This document shows, in pieces, positions 8,056 through 18,077 of a stretch of 64,000 nt of DNA (positions are counted from its first letter, which is position 1; every line of letters starts with the position of its first letter). Origin of the DNA: an uncultured Candidatus Saccharibacteria bacterium (lineage in GTDB: Bacteria; Patescibacteriota; Saccharimonadia; Saccharimonadales; Saccharimonadaceae); contig CALGXX010000017.1 of the NCBI GenBank assembly GCA_937935245.1, positions 1-64,000 on the forward strand. Reading direction: 5' to 3'. The translations under genes and the position numbers were made by a program. The notes below the pieces were generated by a model that saw only the letters and a program-made list of their open reading frames with translations, ran no database searches and was not told the DNA's origin.

Positions 8056-9132
8056 ATGGCAGATGCCAAAATTACAATGGATGACCTGCTGGCTCAAGCA
8101 GGCGATAGTGTTAAACAACTTACTGTTGGCGAAACAGTTGACGGTACTGTTCTATCAGTAAAGAAGCACGAAATTTTAATTGATTTAGGACCTTTGGGCG
8201 TTGGCTTGGTTCCACGCCGCGAAGTTAGCCTTTCAAAGAACTACAATGTTGGCGATTCAGTAATTGCTAGCGTAATTGATACCGAATTGGAAGACGGTTA
8301 TTCGCTACTTTCATTGCGCAAGGCTGCGAAAGATCGTGGTTGGGATGAAGTTATGGCTAAATTGGAATCTGGTGAAATCATCACCGTTGTACCATACGAC
8401 GCTAACCGCGGTGGACTACTAGTTGAATACGAAGGTATTCGCGGATTCTTGCCAGTATCGCAATTGTCAGCTGAACACTATCCTCGCGTAGGTTCTAGCG
8501 ACAAGGACGAAATCTTGCAACGATTGAACAGCTTGGTAAAGAAGGATATTAAAGCGCGAATCTTGGATGCTGATCGCAAAGCCAACAAATTGATCTTCTC
8601 TGAAAAAGAGGCGGTTAAAGAAGGTTTGGCAGAGCGATTCCAGAAGTTGGCAATTGGCGACACAGTTACAGGTGTTGTTACGGGTGTTGTTGACTTTGGT
8701 GTATTCGTTAACGTTGAAGGTATTGAAGGTCTGATTCACATCTCAGAAATTAGCTGGGAGCGTGTTAATAATCCATCTGATTACGTAAAGGTTGGTCAAA
8801 CTATCGAAGCTAAGATTATTGCGATCGATAAAGAACGCTTGAGTTTGAGTATGAAGCAATTGACCAAGGATCCATGGTTGGATGAAGTTGAGCAATTTAA
8901 GCCTGGCGAAAAAGTTGAGGGAACTGTAACTCGAATTACTCCATTTGGTGCATTTGTACAGTTAAGTCCAGCAGTCGAGGCTTTGGTTCATGTGTCAGAG
9001 CTTGGCGGTGACGGTACTGATCCTGAAAAGGTATTTACATTGAACGAGCGTAAAGAATTTACAGTTTTGGATATCGATAAGGAAAATCGTAAGATTTCTC
9101 TTTCACTCGGCAAATCATCAAAGAAAAAATAA
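8056..9132 (+). CDS. rpsA: 30S ribosomal protein bS1
   Basis: 358 aa with four S1/OB RNA-binding repeats, starting with GETVDGTVLSVKK (about residue 25), GEIITVVPYD (about 105), GDTVTGVVTGVVDFGVF (about 195) and GEKVEGTVTRITPFGAF (about 280). Four repeats is the short form seen in Gram-positives and CPR, against six in E. coli. The start at 8056 is preceded by AAGGAAGGGG; an in-frame start at 7978 would add an unrelated hydrophobic tail. A TATAAT lies at about 7970. It helps mRNA binding to the 30S subunit. Confidence 0.92.
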   Translation: MADAKITMDDLLAQAGDSVKQLTVGETVDGTVLSVKKHEILIDLGPLGVGLVPRREVSLSKNYNVGDSVIASVIDTELEDGYSLLSLRKAAKDRGWDEVMAKLESGEIITVVPYDANRGGLLVEYEGIRGFLPVSQLSAEHYPRVGSSDKDEILQRLNSLVKKDIKARILDADRKANKLIFSEKEAVKEGLAERFQKLAIGDTVTGVVTGVVDFGVFVNVEGIEGLIHISEISWERVNNPSDYVKVGQTIEAKIIAIDKERLSLSMKQLTKDPWLDEVEQFKPGEKVEGTVTRITPFGAFVQLSPAVEALVHVSELGGDGTDPEKVFTLNERKEFTVLDIDKENRKISLSLGKSSKKK

Positions 9133-9181
9133 TACAAATCCCCTGAAGCGTAGTTGCGCCCAGAGGTGAGAGGAGCTTATT

Positions 9182-10951
9182 ATGGCAGAAAAAATCGTCA
9201 ATATTGCGGATTCGGTAACGGTTGGCGAGTTGGCCGAAACTCTGGGATTGTCAGTAACTACGCTGATTGGTGAATTGTTTAAGAACGGAATCGCTGCGAC
9301 AATTAATCAGCGACTAGATTTTGAGACTGCACAGATTATTGTTGAAGAATTGGGGCTAGATGTGCAGCTGAAGCGAAAGACTGTTTCTGCGGAAATTCAT
9401 CATCATGTGCATAAATTGTCAGATAATGCAGTTCCTCGTCCACCGATTGTAGCTGTGATGGGGCATGTTGACCACGGTAAAACGAGTTTGCTAGATGCGA
9501 TTCTTGATAAGAAAACAGCGGCCAGTGAAGCCGGAGGAATTACTCAGCATATTAGCGCTTATCAAGCTCAACGCAATGGACGAACTATCACTCTTTTGGA
9601 CACTCCAGGTCACGAGGCTTTTGCGGCGCTAAGACAGCACGGAGCTACACTGACTGATGTGGTGATTATCGTGGTGGCGGCGGATGATGGTGTGAAGCCA
9701 CAAACAATCGAAGCTATTCGATTTGCCAGGTCAGCTAATGCTAAAATTGTGGTGGCAATTAATAAGATTGACAAAGAGGCGGCCAATCCGCAATTAGTAA
9801 AGACTCAATTGGCATCTGAACATGGCTTGAATCCTGAAGAATGGGGTGGCGATACTGTGATGGTTGAGGTTAGTGCAAAAACTGGTCAGAACTTAGATAA
9901 GCTTTTGGATATGGTTTTATTGGTGGCAGATATGGAAGATTTGCGTGCGGATGAAGATGTCCCGGCTGAAGGTTTGGTTATTGAGGCGCACATGGAAACT
10001 GGTCGTGGCGCTGTTGTTGGGCTATTGGTGGAGAATGGTCATTTGAGGCCTGGTCATTATTTGATTGCTGGGACGGCTTACGGGCGAGTCCGAACGCTTC
10101 AAGATTTCCGTGGTAAAACTGTTAAAGATGCCGGTCCAAGTATGCCAGTGAACATGACCGGATTTAAGGAATTGCCACAATTTGGTGATGGATTTGAGAT
10201 TGCGAAGAGTGAAAAAGAAGCTCGCAATTTGGCGCAAAAGGCTAAAATTGAACAGGAGAAAATGGCAGCCACAACTAATGTTACTGGCGCAGATATTCTT
10301 AAGATGATGAATCGAAAGCTTGATGCGGAAGAATTTAACGTAATCGTTAAGGCTGACGTTCAGGGTTCGGTAACGTCTGTGGTTGATAGTTTGAAGCTGA
10401 TTGACACGAATGGCGAAGTTGAGCTTCATGTTGTTGGAACTGGTGTTGGCAATATTTCCGAGAACGATATTCATTTGGCGGTTGGCGAAAATACGGTGAT
10501 TTATGGCTTTAATGTCGATTTGCCACCGGCAGTTAAGCGATTAGCGGCGCGTGAACACGTGGAAGTGCGGATTTTTAAGGTAATTTATGAACTACTAGAT
10601 GACGCTAAGGCTTCAATGGAGGCTTTGTTAGCGCCAGAAATCGTTGAAACTGAAATTGGCGAGCTGGAAATTAAGGGCGTGTTTAGGACAATGCGCGAAG
10701 AAGTAATCGCTGGTGGTGAAGTGAAGCACGGTAAAGTCGCTAAGGACTTGCTGGCGCGCGTAAAACGTGGCGGAGAGCAAATTGCTGAAGTGGAAGTTTC
10801 TTCCGTACAACGTCAGCAGCAAGAAGCAAAAGAGGTCTTTGAAGGTGAAATGTGCGGACTGAGTCTTAGGACAAAGAAAAAAATTACCTTAGAAATTGGC
10901 GACAAGCTGGAGTTCTTTACTAGGGAATTAGTGAAGAAAACTCTGGGGTAG
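9182..10951 (+). CDS. infB: Translation initiation factor IF-2
   Basis: 589 aa, GTPase that brings fMet-tRNA to the 30S subunit. A short IF2_N helical domain (1-60) leads directly to the G domain: G1 GHVDHGKTS at about 94-102, G3 DTPGHEAF near 141, G4 NKID near 195. Domains II-IV follow, ending in the fMet-tRNA-binding C2 domain. The long variable N-terminal region of E. coli IF-2 is missing, typical of reduced genomes. GAGAGGAG precedes the ATG. It lies 49 nt after rpsA and is probably co-transcribed. Confidence 0.95.
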   Translation: MAEKIVNIADSVTVGELAETLGLSVTTLIGELFKNGIAATINQRLDFETAQIIVEELGLDVQLKRKTVSAEIHHHVHKLSDNAVPRPPIVAVMGHVDHGKTSLLDAILDKKTAASEAGGITQHISAYQAQRNGRTITLLDTPGHEAFAALRQHGATLTDVVIIVVAADDGVKPQTIEAIRFARSANAKIVVAINKIDKEAANPQLVKTQLASEHGLNPEEWGGDTVMVEVSAKTGQNLDKLLDMVLLVADMEDLRADEDVPAEGLVIEAHMETGRGAVVGLLVENGHLRPGHYLIAGTAYGRVRTLQDFRGKTVKDAGPSMPVNMTGFKELPQFGDGFEIAKSEKEARNLAQKAKIEQEKMAATTNVTGADILKMMNRKLDAEEFNVIVKADVQGSVTSVVDSLKLIDTNGEVELHVVGTGVGNISENDIHLAVGENTVIYGFNVDLPPAVKRLAAREHVEVRIFKVIYELLDDAKASMEALLAPEIVETEIGELEIKGVFRTMREEVIAGGEVKHGKVAKDLLARVKRGGEQIAEVEVSSVQRQQQEAKEVFEGEMCGLSLRTKKKITLEIGDKLEFFTRELVKKTLG

Positions 10952-10964
10952 ACTGCTCTAAGTA

Positions 10965-10993
10965 TTGACTTTTTTATGTATTTATGATAGTAT
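10965..10993 (+). promoter_or_regulatory. Promoter of the unknown 558-aa gene
   Basis: -35 TTGACT (10965-10970), 17-bp spacer, -10 TAGTAT (10988-10993). Transcription would start about 55 nt before the ATG. Confidence 0.55.
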
Positions 10994-11055
10994 CTTAAAT
11001 ATACATAAGTTTATTGCCATTCTGCGTGCAGAAGGCGAAAGGAAACCACCACAAA

Positions 11056-12732
11056 ATGAGCAAAAACCAATCAGGGGAATATAGAATACCTATAGTAGTA
11101 GGTGAATATGATTCTGCAACGCGCGATAAAGGTTTGTCTAGGCATATAGGAAGGGCTGTAGTGAGCGCAGCTAGTCGTGTAGTGATGGCAGGAAAAAAGT
11201 ATGCTGAACGCATAGGTGTGAACGCAAAAAGGCCTGAAAATGATAAGGGATTGATGGGAAAGCTTGGTTTTCCTGGTAATCCCGAAAATCCAACTGGAGC
11301 TTCAGAAGGCTCTACTGATACCTCAAAACCTGGCGCGAATGAATCGAAAACTGAAAAGAGGAAGGCTAATGATTCAGGAGAATCAGCGACACTAGAAGAT
11401 TCTAATGAAGGTAAAGAAATGAAGTCTGGTGATAATCCAGAAGGCTTAACGCCATACGAACAGGCTATGCGAGATAAATATCTTGGTGATGAGTATGATG
11501 AAGCGGAGTATGGCGACGATAAACCAGAGAAGAATGAGCGGGTTGAAGATTTGAATTCTGAAGACGCAACTTATGTTGATGACACTCCAACAGAGAAGAT
11601 TGATTTGAAGGCATATGAAGCTGCTACTAATCTTAAGATTGCTCGAAGTAGATTCGCTAAAGCGAGCGTTGCCGTTGAATCACACTTCTTTAAGAAGTTC
11701 TTTGGCGGAAAGAAACGACAAGAAGAGTTGAATGCTGCTACAGAAGAATTGAAAAAGAGCGAATTGGAATACATGCGCCTTAAGTTTGCTGATAAAATCG
11801 AAGCAGCAAAACAGGATCCAGAAAAGCAGGCTGAGTTAGCAGCGGAGATGAGTCAAGCGGCGTTTGCAAGTATGCAAGAAACCTCAAGAATGACGACAGA
11901 TAAGTATGACAACATGCTCGATGATCGTGGTAAATTTAAGAAAGCTGCCGCTAAAGTTGGTAAGTGGTTTAATAAGGGCGGTAAGATTGCTCAGTGGCTT
12001 AAATTGGGCGGTACTGGTTTTGCGGTAGGTGCTACTACAGCAACCTTCGCTGGATGGCCTATTACTACGGCTGTCGGTATTGTAACGGAATTAGGAGTTG
12101 CTGGAGCAACAAAGCAAGCTGTTCTGGAAGAGCATCGTGGCGAAGATCGCATAGATGGCGACCGTCTTGAAACTATAGATCCCTCATTTAAGGATACTGT
12201 GGCTAACATGAAAATTGACGATGTTATGAATCATGCAGTCAATGTATCAGTTGGCAATCTTGAGGATGCGAGTATAGAGAGGCAGGATGCCCTGCGTAAG
12301 AAAGTACGATCGTCATTAGGTAAGTATGGTGTAGGTTTTGCCTTGGGTGGTTTTGTTGGTAAATTTGTCGGCGACTGGTCTAACTCTGCGCATGCTACTG
12401 GTACTGAGAGTCACAATACTACTACAACACCTTCACAATCTGGTGGTGAGCAAATACCACAGTCTAGTGGCGCATCTTCTATGGATAACTCTATTGCCAA
12501 TATTAATCCAGATACACCAAATTTCAGTTCTTACGACTATCCTTGGGACTGGGCTGCCGAGAAGTTTGGTAATGCAAACGCAATGGATCAACTTCATAAT
12601 CTGGCCGATAAAGCCATGGCTAACGGTCACACCGTAGAGTGGTTTAATAACCCTGACGGATCAGTTTGGATGAAAGTTGACGGATCTAGCGCTACTGCAG
12701 ACGTGTTGAAGGTATTGAATAAATACGCTTAA
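11056..12732 (+). CDS. Large unknown protein with acidic linker and two glycine-rich hydrophobic segments
   Basis: About 558 aa from ATG 11056, which has AAAGGA upstream (an in-frame start at 11014 lacks one). Residues 1-60 are basic. A disordered Glu/Asp/Ser/Asn-rich region follows (about 75-200). Next come helical charged segments (ATEELKKSELEYMRLK), a glycine-rich hydrophobic stretch (LGGTGFAVGATTATFAGW) and a second one (GKYGVGFALGGFVGKFVGDW). After a Ser/Thr linker a small C-terminal domain with PWDWAAEKFG and VWMKVDG completes it. No family is recognised. The two hydrophobic stretches may insert into a membrane. Two DUF5663-like genes follow on the same strand. Confidence 0.8.
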   Translation: MSKNQSGEYRIPIVVGEYDSATRDKGLSRHIGRAVVSAASRVVMAGKKYAERIGVNAKRPENDKGLMGKLGFPGNPENPTGASEGSTDTSKPGANESKTEKRKANDSGESATLEDSNEGKEMKSGDNPEGLTPYEQAMRDKYLGDEYDEAEYGDDKPEKNERVEDLNSEDATYVDDTPTEKIDLKAYEAATNLKIARSRFAKASVAVESHFFKKFFGGKKRQEELNAATEELKKSELEYMRLKFADKIEAAKQDPEKQAELAAEMSQAAFASMQETSRMTTDKYDNMLDDRGKFKKAAAKVGKWFNKGGKIAQWLKLGGTGFAVGATTATFAGWPITTAVGIVTELGVAGATKQAVLEEHRGEDRIDGDRLETIDPSFKDTVANMKIDDVMNHAVNVSVGNLEDASIERQDALRKKVRSSLGKYGVGFALGGFVGKFVGDWSNSAHATGTESHNTTTTPSQSGGEQIPQSSGASSMDNSIANINPDTPNFSSYDYPWDWAAEKFGNANAMDQLHNLADKAMANGHTVEWFNNPDGSVWMKVDGSSATADVLKVLNKYA

Positions 12733-12767
12733 TAGGTAAAATATAAAAATAAACAAGGAGATAAAAA

Positions 12768-13082
12768 ATGTTTGAAATTACTGACGAATTCTTAGCACAG
12801 GCTGGTTTTGGATCATTGCCAACAGATAAAAAAGAGCAAATGAGAAAAGACGTCGCTAACAGTGTACAGGATAAGATTACAAGGAAGATTTTACTGGCTG
12901 TTGGTGAAGCGAGGCTGGATGAGTTTATGAAATTACTGGATGGTGACGATGCTTCTGTGATATTGAATTGGTGTGCAAATAATGGCGTTAATTTGATGGA
13001 AATTGTTCAAGCCTCGATGAATGAGACTATGATTGAGTTACAAAAATTATACAATGACGCGCTGAATATGATTCGCGGATAG
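12768..13082 (+). CDS. Small DUF5663-like protein
   Basis: 104 aa. The N-terminal 50 residues (FEITDEFLAQAGFGSLPTDK) match in pattern the start of the next gene (FQLNEEFLKELGLDQLPEDQ), so the two are paralogues. The first half looks like the DUF5663 helical domain; the second half is helical and acidic. Function unknown. A good AAGGAG site lies 7 nt upstream of the ATG. It follows the 558-aa gene by 35 nt. Confidence 0.75.
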   Translation: MFEITDEFLAQAGFGSLPTDKKEQMRKDVANSVQDKITRKILLAVGEARLDEFMKLLDGDDASVILNWCANNGVNLMEIVQASMNETMIELQKLYNDALNMIRG

Positions 13083-13144
13083 TAATATTAAACAGTTACT
13101 GGTATAATTTAACTTAATCATATAGACGAAAGAAAAGGAGGACT

Positions 13145-13618
13145 ATGTTCCAACTGAATGAAGAATTTCTTAAAGAATTGGGGCTGGACCAGTTGCCGGA
13201 AGATCAGCAAAAATCGTTGTTGCAACATATTTATAGCGAGTTAGAGCTTCGAGTTGGCGAACGATTAAGCCAGGGAATGAGCAATGCTCAATTGGAGGAG
13301 TTTGCGGGAATTATCGATAAAACTCCTGGTGCTGTGGATGATTTTCTAGCGAAACATGCGCCTAATTATCAGCAGGAACCAATGCTACATAAAATGTCAC
13401 AAGCTTCAGGTTTGCCAGTTGACGATCCGCGTCTGAAGGATGAATTTGCAGCTACTAAGTGGCTGGAGGTCAACCGACCAGATTATCGTGACGTTGTGGC
13501 TGCGGTGATGGCTGATCTTAAGAAGGAAATTATTGCCAACCGCGATGCTATTTTAGGTGGCATGAGTGCACCTTCAGCGCCGCAGCAGACTCAAAGCGAC
13601 TTTGATTTGGCTGCTTAG
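13145..13618 (+). CDS. DUF5663-like protein
   Basis: 157 aa, soluble and helical. Residues 1-60 are the DUF5663-type domain (LGLDQLPEDQQ, then LELRVGERLSQGMSNAQLEEF). A segment GLPVDDPRLKDEF and a Gln/Ser/Ala-rich tail follow. It is a tandem paralogue of the preceding gene with an extra C-terminal half. AAAGGAGG precedes the ATG. I know of no function for the family; I regard it as typical of CPR genomes. Confidence 0.75.
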   Translation: MFQLNEEFLKELGLDQLPEDQQKSLLQHIYSELELRVGERLSQGMSNAQLEEFAGIIDKTPGAVDDFLAKHAPNYQQEPMLHKMSQASGLPVDDPRLKDEFAATKWLEVNRPDYRDVVAAVMADLKKEIIANRDAILGGMSAPSAPQQTQSDFDLAA

Positions 13619-13627
13619 TCAGTGAAT

Positions 13628-14515
13628 TTAGGCTTGATGACCGCGGATAAATTCTTCTGCGGTCATTGTTTTTCCGCTGGGTGCGATGAGCTCGTCGATA
13701 ATTAAATAGTTGCCGTCGGCAAATTTTTTATCAAGATGAGAATTCGGAGTTTTGTCGCAATGAGATTTCGTGATGATGATATCTCGATCGTCAATTGTCA
13801 TTCGGCTACGCGGAAACCCGAGGTGTGCGCGGACGTGAGCTTCAGCCTCGGCGGCGGTCATACGCTCCGTATCAAGCCACGAATTATCCTTGCTCAATAA
13901 TTGGCAATATGAAGCCCGAGAATCGTCCTGTGGTGTTGGTTGAAGATTTCCATTGATGATGTTTGGCAAGTTTTTTATTAGTAGAGAAGTGCCGTCGTGG
14001 AATAGTTTGTCGTATAATTCGAACTTTGTTTCTTTTCCAGTGAGGGGTTGTCGAGTTTGGGCGTATATGGGGCCGGAATCCATTTTACTATCAAGTTGCA
14101 TTATCGATACGCCAGTTTCGGTATCTCTATTGGCTATAGCTGATTCGATAGGCGAAGGTCCTCGATATTTTGGTAGTAGAGAAGGGTGAACATTGATAAT
14201 TCCCGGTGTAAATAAGTCGATAATTGACTGGGGAATGATTTTTCCGTATGCAACCAAAACGCCTGTTACTGGCTGAAGTTGTTTTATGTAGTCGGTAATT
14301 TCACTGACTTTGCTTGGCTGTAAAACTGGAATATTGTGAGATTTAGCGAATGTTTTTACTGGAGGTTCAGTAAGTTTGTGTCCGCGACCACGCTTAGTAT
14401 CGGGTTTAGTGATAACGCAAACAACGTTAAATCCCTCTTCAACGAGAGCTTCTAGGGTGATTAGGCTGTAATTTTCAGTCCCAAAGAATACTATTTTTGG
14501 CGATGTCTTTATCAT
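13628..14515 (-). CDS. fmt: Methionyl-tRNA formyltransferase
   Basis: 295 aa. It adds formyl from 10-formyl-THF to Met-tRNA for initiation. The N-terminal Rossmann domain begins KIVFFGTENYSL, and the active-site block reads NVHPSLLPKYRGPSPI, with the catalytic Asn-His. DSGPIYAQ follows in the expected place. The C-terminal tRNA-binding domain (about 200-295) is present but slightly short. The gene overlaps def by 41 nt (14475-14515), a priA-def-fmt order common in bacteria. Confidence 0.93.
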   Translation of the reverse strand: MIKTSPKIVFFGTENYSLITLEALVEEGFNVVCVITKPDTKRGRGHKLTEPPVKTFAKSHNIPVLQPSKVSEITDYIKQLQPVTGVLVAYGKIIPQSIIDLFTPGIINVHPSLLPKYRGPSPIESAIANRDTETGVSIMQLDSKMDSGPIYAQTRQPLTGKETKFELYDKLFHDGTSLLIKNLPNIINGNLQPTPQDDSRASYCQLLSKDNSWLDTERMTAAEAEAHVRAHLGFPRSRMTIDDRDIIITKSHCDKTPNSHLDKKFADGNYLIIDELIAPSGKTMTAEEFIRGHQA

Positions 14516-15050
14516 AATCTAGCGGTTGCAACTCGCCTTTCTCATCGAGCGTATAAAAAGCGTCTTTTTTGTCCTTAATATGGTCTATAAAAACTAATCC
14601 GTTACAGTGGTCTATCTCGTGCTGTAATACGCGCGCCAAAAATCCTTCGGCTTTAATTCGCACTTCTTCGCCATCTAAATTCATGGCTTTTACGCGAATT
14701 TTACTATAGCGAGGAACTTTTCCGTAAATGCTTTTAACGCTTAAGCATCCCTCGAAGTCTTCAACAACTTCGCCTTCATATTTCACGATTTCTGGATTGA
14801 TAAGAGTGATAAATTCGCGAGTTGATTTTCTTTCAAAGTCGGCTCGAACAATCACAACACGCTCTAATTTATCGACTTGCACAGCAGCGAGGGCAGCGCT
14901 AATTTCGTGAGGTCTGGAATCTTCCCAGTCCAGCGCAGCAGCGGTCATTTCGTCTGCCAGCTTTATAACATCATTAGTAACAACGTGGATTTTCGATGAT
15001 TTTTGGCGAAGATGTGGGTTTGGTAATGTGATGATATCGTCTTTTGTCAT
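14475..15050 (-). CDS. def: Peptide deformylase
   Basis: 191 aa, metal enzyme removing the formyl group from nascent chains. Motif 2 EGCLS (100-104) and motif 3 HEIDH (144-148) supply the Cys and two His ligands. Motif 1, usually GxGLAAxQ, is altered to SAALAAVQ (51-58), losing the glycines. A TATAAT lies 7 nt before the ATG on the minus strand, so it can be made as a leaderless mRNA even though it follows priA. It overlaps fmt. Confidence 0.92.
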   Translation of the reverse strand: MTKDDIITLPNPHLRQKSSKIHVVTNDVIKLADEMTAAALDWEDSRPHEISAALAAVQVDKLERVVIVRADFERKSTREFITLINPEIVKYEGEVVEDFEGCLSVKSIYGKVPRYSKIRVKAMNLDGEEVRIKAEGFLARVLQHEIDHCNGLVFIDHIKDKKDAFYTLDEKGELQPLDYDKDIAKNSILWD

Positions 15051-15070
15051 TGCTATAATTATACCAGAAA

Positions 15071-17011
15071 TTACAGTAGACTTACAGGGTCAAGCTCGTA
15101 CTGCCAGTGTGACGATGGCAGGAAATTTAAGACGTCAAGAAGCTCTTGTCGTTTGGGACTTTTTACTACGATTTGCCATCGATATGTATCGCGGACGCGC
15201 TCATAAAAAGCTGGTGTTGGTCCAAAAACTTCAATGTTATCAAAATTGGATTTTAATAGTTCGGACAATTTTTTAGCGTTTCTTATGGCGGCAGCTTCGG
15301 TTTTATAAACGCAAGTTAGTTTTAATAAGTAGGTGAAAGGCGGAAAGTTGGTTTTTTGTCGCTGAGATATGGTTCTTTGATAAAATTCTGTATAGTTTTG
15401 AGAGAGTCCGTTTGTGATAGACGGGTGATTTGGTTGATATGACTGGACGACGACTTCCGTTGGTGTGCTTGACCTGCCGACGCGGCCGACGACTTGGGCG
15501 AGCAATTGAAATGTTCGTTCGGGCGATGAATAGTCAGGGAGAGAAAGTCCGGTGTCAGCCTGAATGACCCCGACGACTGTTAAGTGCGGCAAATCTAGTC
15601 CTTTGGCGATAACTTGCGTGCCGATAATTATATCTATTTCGCCATTTTTCAGTTCATCATAACGCTCGTCCACGGTAGCTTTCAAATCGGTGTCTTTATC
15701 AAATCGAGCAATTTTTTTATTCGGGAATAACCTCTGTAATTCGTCTTCAATTCGCTTAGTTCCGATACCTTTGTGGATGATGTCGGCGTTTTTACACTCA
15801 GGGCAACTAGTGGGAACTTTGGTCGAAAAACCGCAAATATGGCATGACAATTTATGACTATCCGCATGCAGAGTGAGCGGAATAAAGCAGCGTGGGCAGC
15901 CAGCCTGCCAGCCGCAGTTATCGCATAATGTGATTGATGCTGTGCCGCGTCGATTGTGGAAAATAAGAACTTGCTCATTTTTTGATAACGCTGTGTTTAT
16001 AGATTTCAGAAGTGGGTCGGAGAGAAATTGATGTTGAGTAAAATTGTTGCGCTTTGTCATATCGATCAGCGTCACGTTGGGGCGAACGGTGTCTGGTCTT
16101 GCTGGTTTTGTCATTGTAATGATTGGCGTGTTTGATTTTTTTGCAACGTAATAGTCAGCGACTGCTGGGGTGGCGCTACCTAGAATCAGTTTGCCGCGAT
16201 GTTGATTCGTAAGAACTGAGGCGACGCGGAGGGCTGAATATCGAGGGGATTGTTCCTGTTTTAAGCTCGGTTCATGACACTCATCAATTACCACAAGTCC
16301 AAGTTGTTGCACGGGCGCAAAAAGGGCAGATCGTGGACCGATGATTACTACTGGATCATTTGAGCTGATGACTCTTTTCCAGATTGCATATCGTTGAGCT
16401 TCGGTTTGTTTGGAATGGGTGACTATAACATTTGGCAGATGAGCGGAAAACTCAGCAACCAGTTGCGAAGTTAGGGCGATTTCGGGGACTAAAATTATCG
16501 CCGATCGCTCTTCTTCTAGGGCTTGTTTAACGGCTTCTATGTACACTAGAGTTTTTCCTGAGCCAGTTACGCCGTATAAAAGTACTGTTCCGGAGTGGAG
16601 ATTTTCGATGGTCTGGAGAGCTGCTTTTTGCTCATCAGTGAATACATTTTTTGTTCGACTTTCCGCTAGATTAACTGGGGTCGACTGGTTAATTGAGCGA
16701 CGTTTTTTGGATAATCCGCTGGGTAAAATTGCTTGCCAGACGGTCGCTTGGTGTGTGGCATAATATTTGCTCATCCATATAGCAGTCTGAACGAGTTCGA
16801 TTGGCAAGGGATATTCTTCAATGATTTTACTAATTGGCTTGACTTCAAAATCGGGCTGCCGAACTTCTTGTAGAACTACACCAATAGCATTGATTTTGCC
16901 GATTTCTATAGCAACAATCGTTCCAGTTGGCAGCCTTTCCTCCGAAGAATACGTAAACGAACTTGCGTCGGCGCGGACGATTCTTGTTGGCGAAACCAAA
17001 TAGTAATGCAT
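15071..17011 (-). CDS. priA: Primosomal protein N' (replication restart helicase)
   Basis: About 646 aa. It restarts stalled replication forks. Visible parts: N-terminal 3'-DNA-binding domain (HYYLVSPTRIV), Walker A LLYGVTGSGKT, DEAH-type VVIDECHE, RYSALRVA, helicase motif LILGSATPA, a two-site zinc-binding region with four Cys pairs (CDNCGWQAGC, CPRC, CHICG, CPEC), then IIGTQVIAKGLD. The minus-strand TATAAT abuts a first ATG at 17017, with the second ATG 6 nt later at 17011; the leaderless rule of this genome favours 17011. Longer in-frame extensions would overlap the divergent gene. Confidence 0.93.
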   Translation of the reverse strand: MHYYLVSPTRIVRADASSFTYSSEERLPTGTIVAIEIGKINAIGVVLQEVRQPDFEVKPISKIIEEYPLPIELVQTAIWMSKYYATHQATVWQAILPSGLSKKRRSINQSTPVNLAESRTKNVFTDEQKAALQTIENLHSGTVLLYGVTGSGKTLVYIEAVKQALEEERSAIILVPEIALTSQLVAEFSAHLPNVIVTHSKQTEAQRYAIWKRVISSNDPVVIIGPRSALFAPVQQLGLVVIDECHEPSLKQEQSPRYSALRVASVLTNQHRGKLILGSATPAVADYYVAKKSNTPIITMTKPARPDTVRPNVTLIDMTKRNNFTQHQFLSDPLLKSINTALSKNEQVLIFHNRRGTASITLCDNCGWQAGCPRCFIPLTLHADSHKLSCHICGFSTKVPTSCPECKNADIIHKGIGTKRIEDELQRLFPNKKIARFDKDTDLKATVDERYDELKNGEIDIIIGTQVIAKGLDLPHLTVVGVIQADTGLSLPDYSSPERTFQLLAQVVGRVGRSSTPTEVVVQSYQPNHPSITNGLSQNYTEFYQRTISQRQKTNFPPFTYLLKLTCVYKTEAAAIRNAKKLSELLKSNFDNIEVFGPTPAFYERVRDTYRWQIVVKSPKRQELLDVLNFLPSSHWQYELDPVSLL

Positions 17012-17050
17012 GTTCATATTATATCGCGAAAAAAATGCTAAAATAAGCAT

Positions 17051-17710
17051 ATGTATTTTGAGAGTCGTTCGCAGGCTGGGGCAATTCTGGCTGATCAAGT
17101 ACTGGAAAAGTATCGCTATGAAAACTGCGCGGTGGTTGCAATTGGCGAAGGTGGCGTGTTGATCGGCGAGCAAATTGCAGTGAAGCTTCACTGTGTCCTC
17201 ATGATGTTGTTGAGCGAAGGGATTGAGATTCCTGGGGAAAGTTTAAGCATTGGGGCGATGTCGCAGTCTGGGCAATTTACGTATAATAGCCAATTTTCCG
17301 ACGGTGAAATTAATGAATATACTAGTGAATTTTACGGTTATCTGGAAGAGAAAAAGCGCGAAGCTCATCAGAAGATGAATAGACTTTTGGGCGATGGTGG
17401 AATAATTGATAAGGATATGTTGAAGGATCGGGTGGTGATTTTGGCGAGTGATGGTTTTGGTGATGATTTGTCGGTTTTGGATGTGGCTTTGAGTTTTCTG
17501 AAGTCGGTTCGGATTGAGAAATTGGTGATTGCGGTGCCGTTTTGTGGCGTGGCGGCGGTGGATAAATTGCATATGACGGTTGATGAAATGCATATTTTGG
17601 ATGTGAAGGAGAATTTTATGGGATTAAATCATTATTATGAGGACAATACGTTGCCGTCCAAAGAGGAAACGATAGCGAAAATTAACCAGGTTATTTTGAA
17701 TTGGAAGTAA
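17051..17710 (+). CDS. Phosphoribosyltransferase-like protein
   Basis: 219 aa. The first half has the layout of type I PRTases (ESRSQAGAILADQVLEKY, then VVAIGEGGVLIGEQIA). The usual PRPP loop (hydrophobic-DDGxxTG) is replaced by VVILASDGFGDDLSVL, so PRPP binding may be changed or lost. The central helical insertion (EEKKREAHQKMNRLL) fits the subgroup of stand-alone PRTase-fold proteins. The base is unknown. A TAAAAT lies 6 nt before the ATG (leaderless), back to back with the priA promoter in a 40-bp intergenic gap. Confidence 0.65.
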   Translation: MYFESRSQAGAILADQVLEKYRYENCAVVAIGEGGVLIGEQIAVKLHCVLMMLLSEGIEIPGESLSIGAMSQSGQFTYNSQFSDGEINEYTSEFYGYLEEKKREAHQKMNRLLGDGGIIDKDMLKDRVVILASDGFGDDLSVLDVALSFLKSVRIEKLVIAVPFCGVAAVDKLHMTVDEMHILDVKENFMGLNHYYEDNTLPSKEETIAKINQVILNWK

Positions 17711-17774
17711 AAAACTTGTCGGGTGTTGTAAAATTGTGATAAACTCTAATTAAGAAAGATGCGTTAGGGAGGTT

Positions 17775-18077
17775 ATGTTAGACGTTTTTATTACATCTAG
17801 GGTGCGGCGAAAAATTGTAGTAGTATACGCTAAGTATCCTGATTTTCACACACATGTTCGCGGATTGGCAAAGCTAATTAAGGAAGATCCTGGAAATATT
17901 CAACGAGAATTGAAGCGACTAGAAAAGGTTGGATTTTTGCAGAGTGAAAAGCAAGGTAACTCACGTACGTATTTCACTAATAAACAATTCCCAATTTTTA
18001 AGGAATTACAAAGTATGGTGATTAAATCTCAGCAATATTCAGCGCGATCAAAGCGTGGCATGGCTGATAAAGACTAA
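17775..18077 (+). CDS. Winged-helix transcriptional regulator
   Basis: 100 aa. The middle shows a winged helix-turn-helix of the ArsR/MarR kind: HVRGLAKLIKEDPGNIQRELKRLEKVGFL is the recognition region, and GNSRTYFTNKQFP is the wing. There are no cysteine metal sites. The stop overlaps the recJ start as TAATG, so it is coupled to recJ. GGGAGG precedes the ATG. The target is unknown; self-regulation of the recJ operon is a guess. Confidence 0.75.
   Translation: MLDVFITSRVRRKIVVVYAKYPDFHTHVRGLAKLIKEDPGNIQRELKRLEKVGFLQSEKQGNSRTYFTNKQFPIFKELQSMVIKSQQYSARSKRGMADKD

Noticed and set aside
15071..17191. A priA start further upstream (to 17191)
   Set aside because: It would overlap the divergent phosphoribosyltransferase-like gene and lacks PriA similarity; the promoter sits at 17018-17030.
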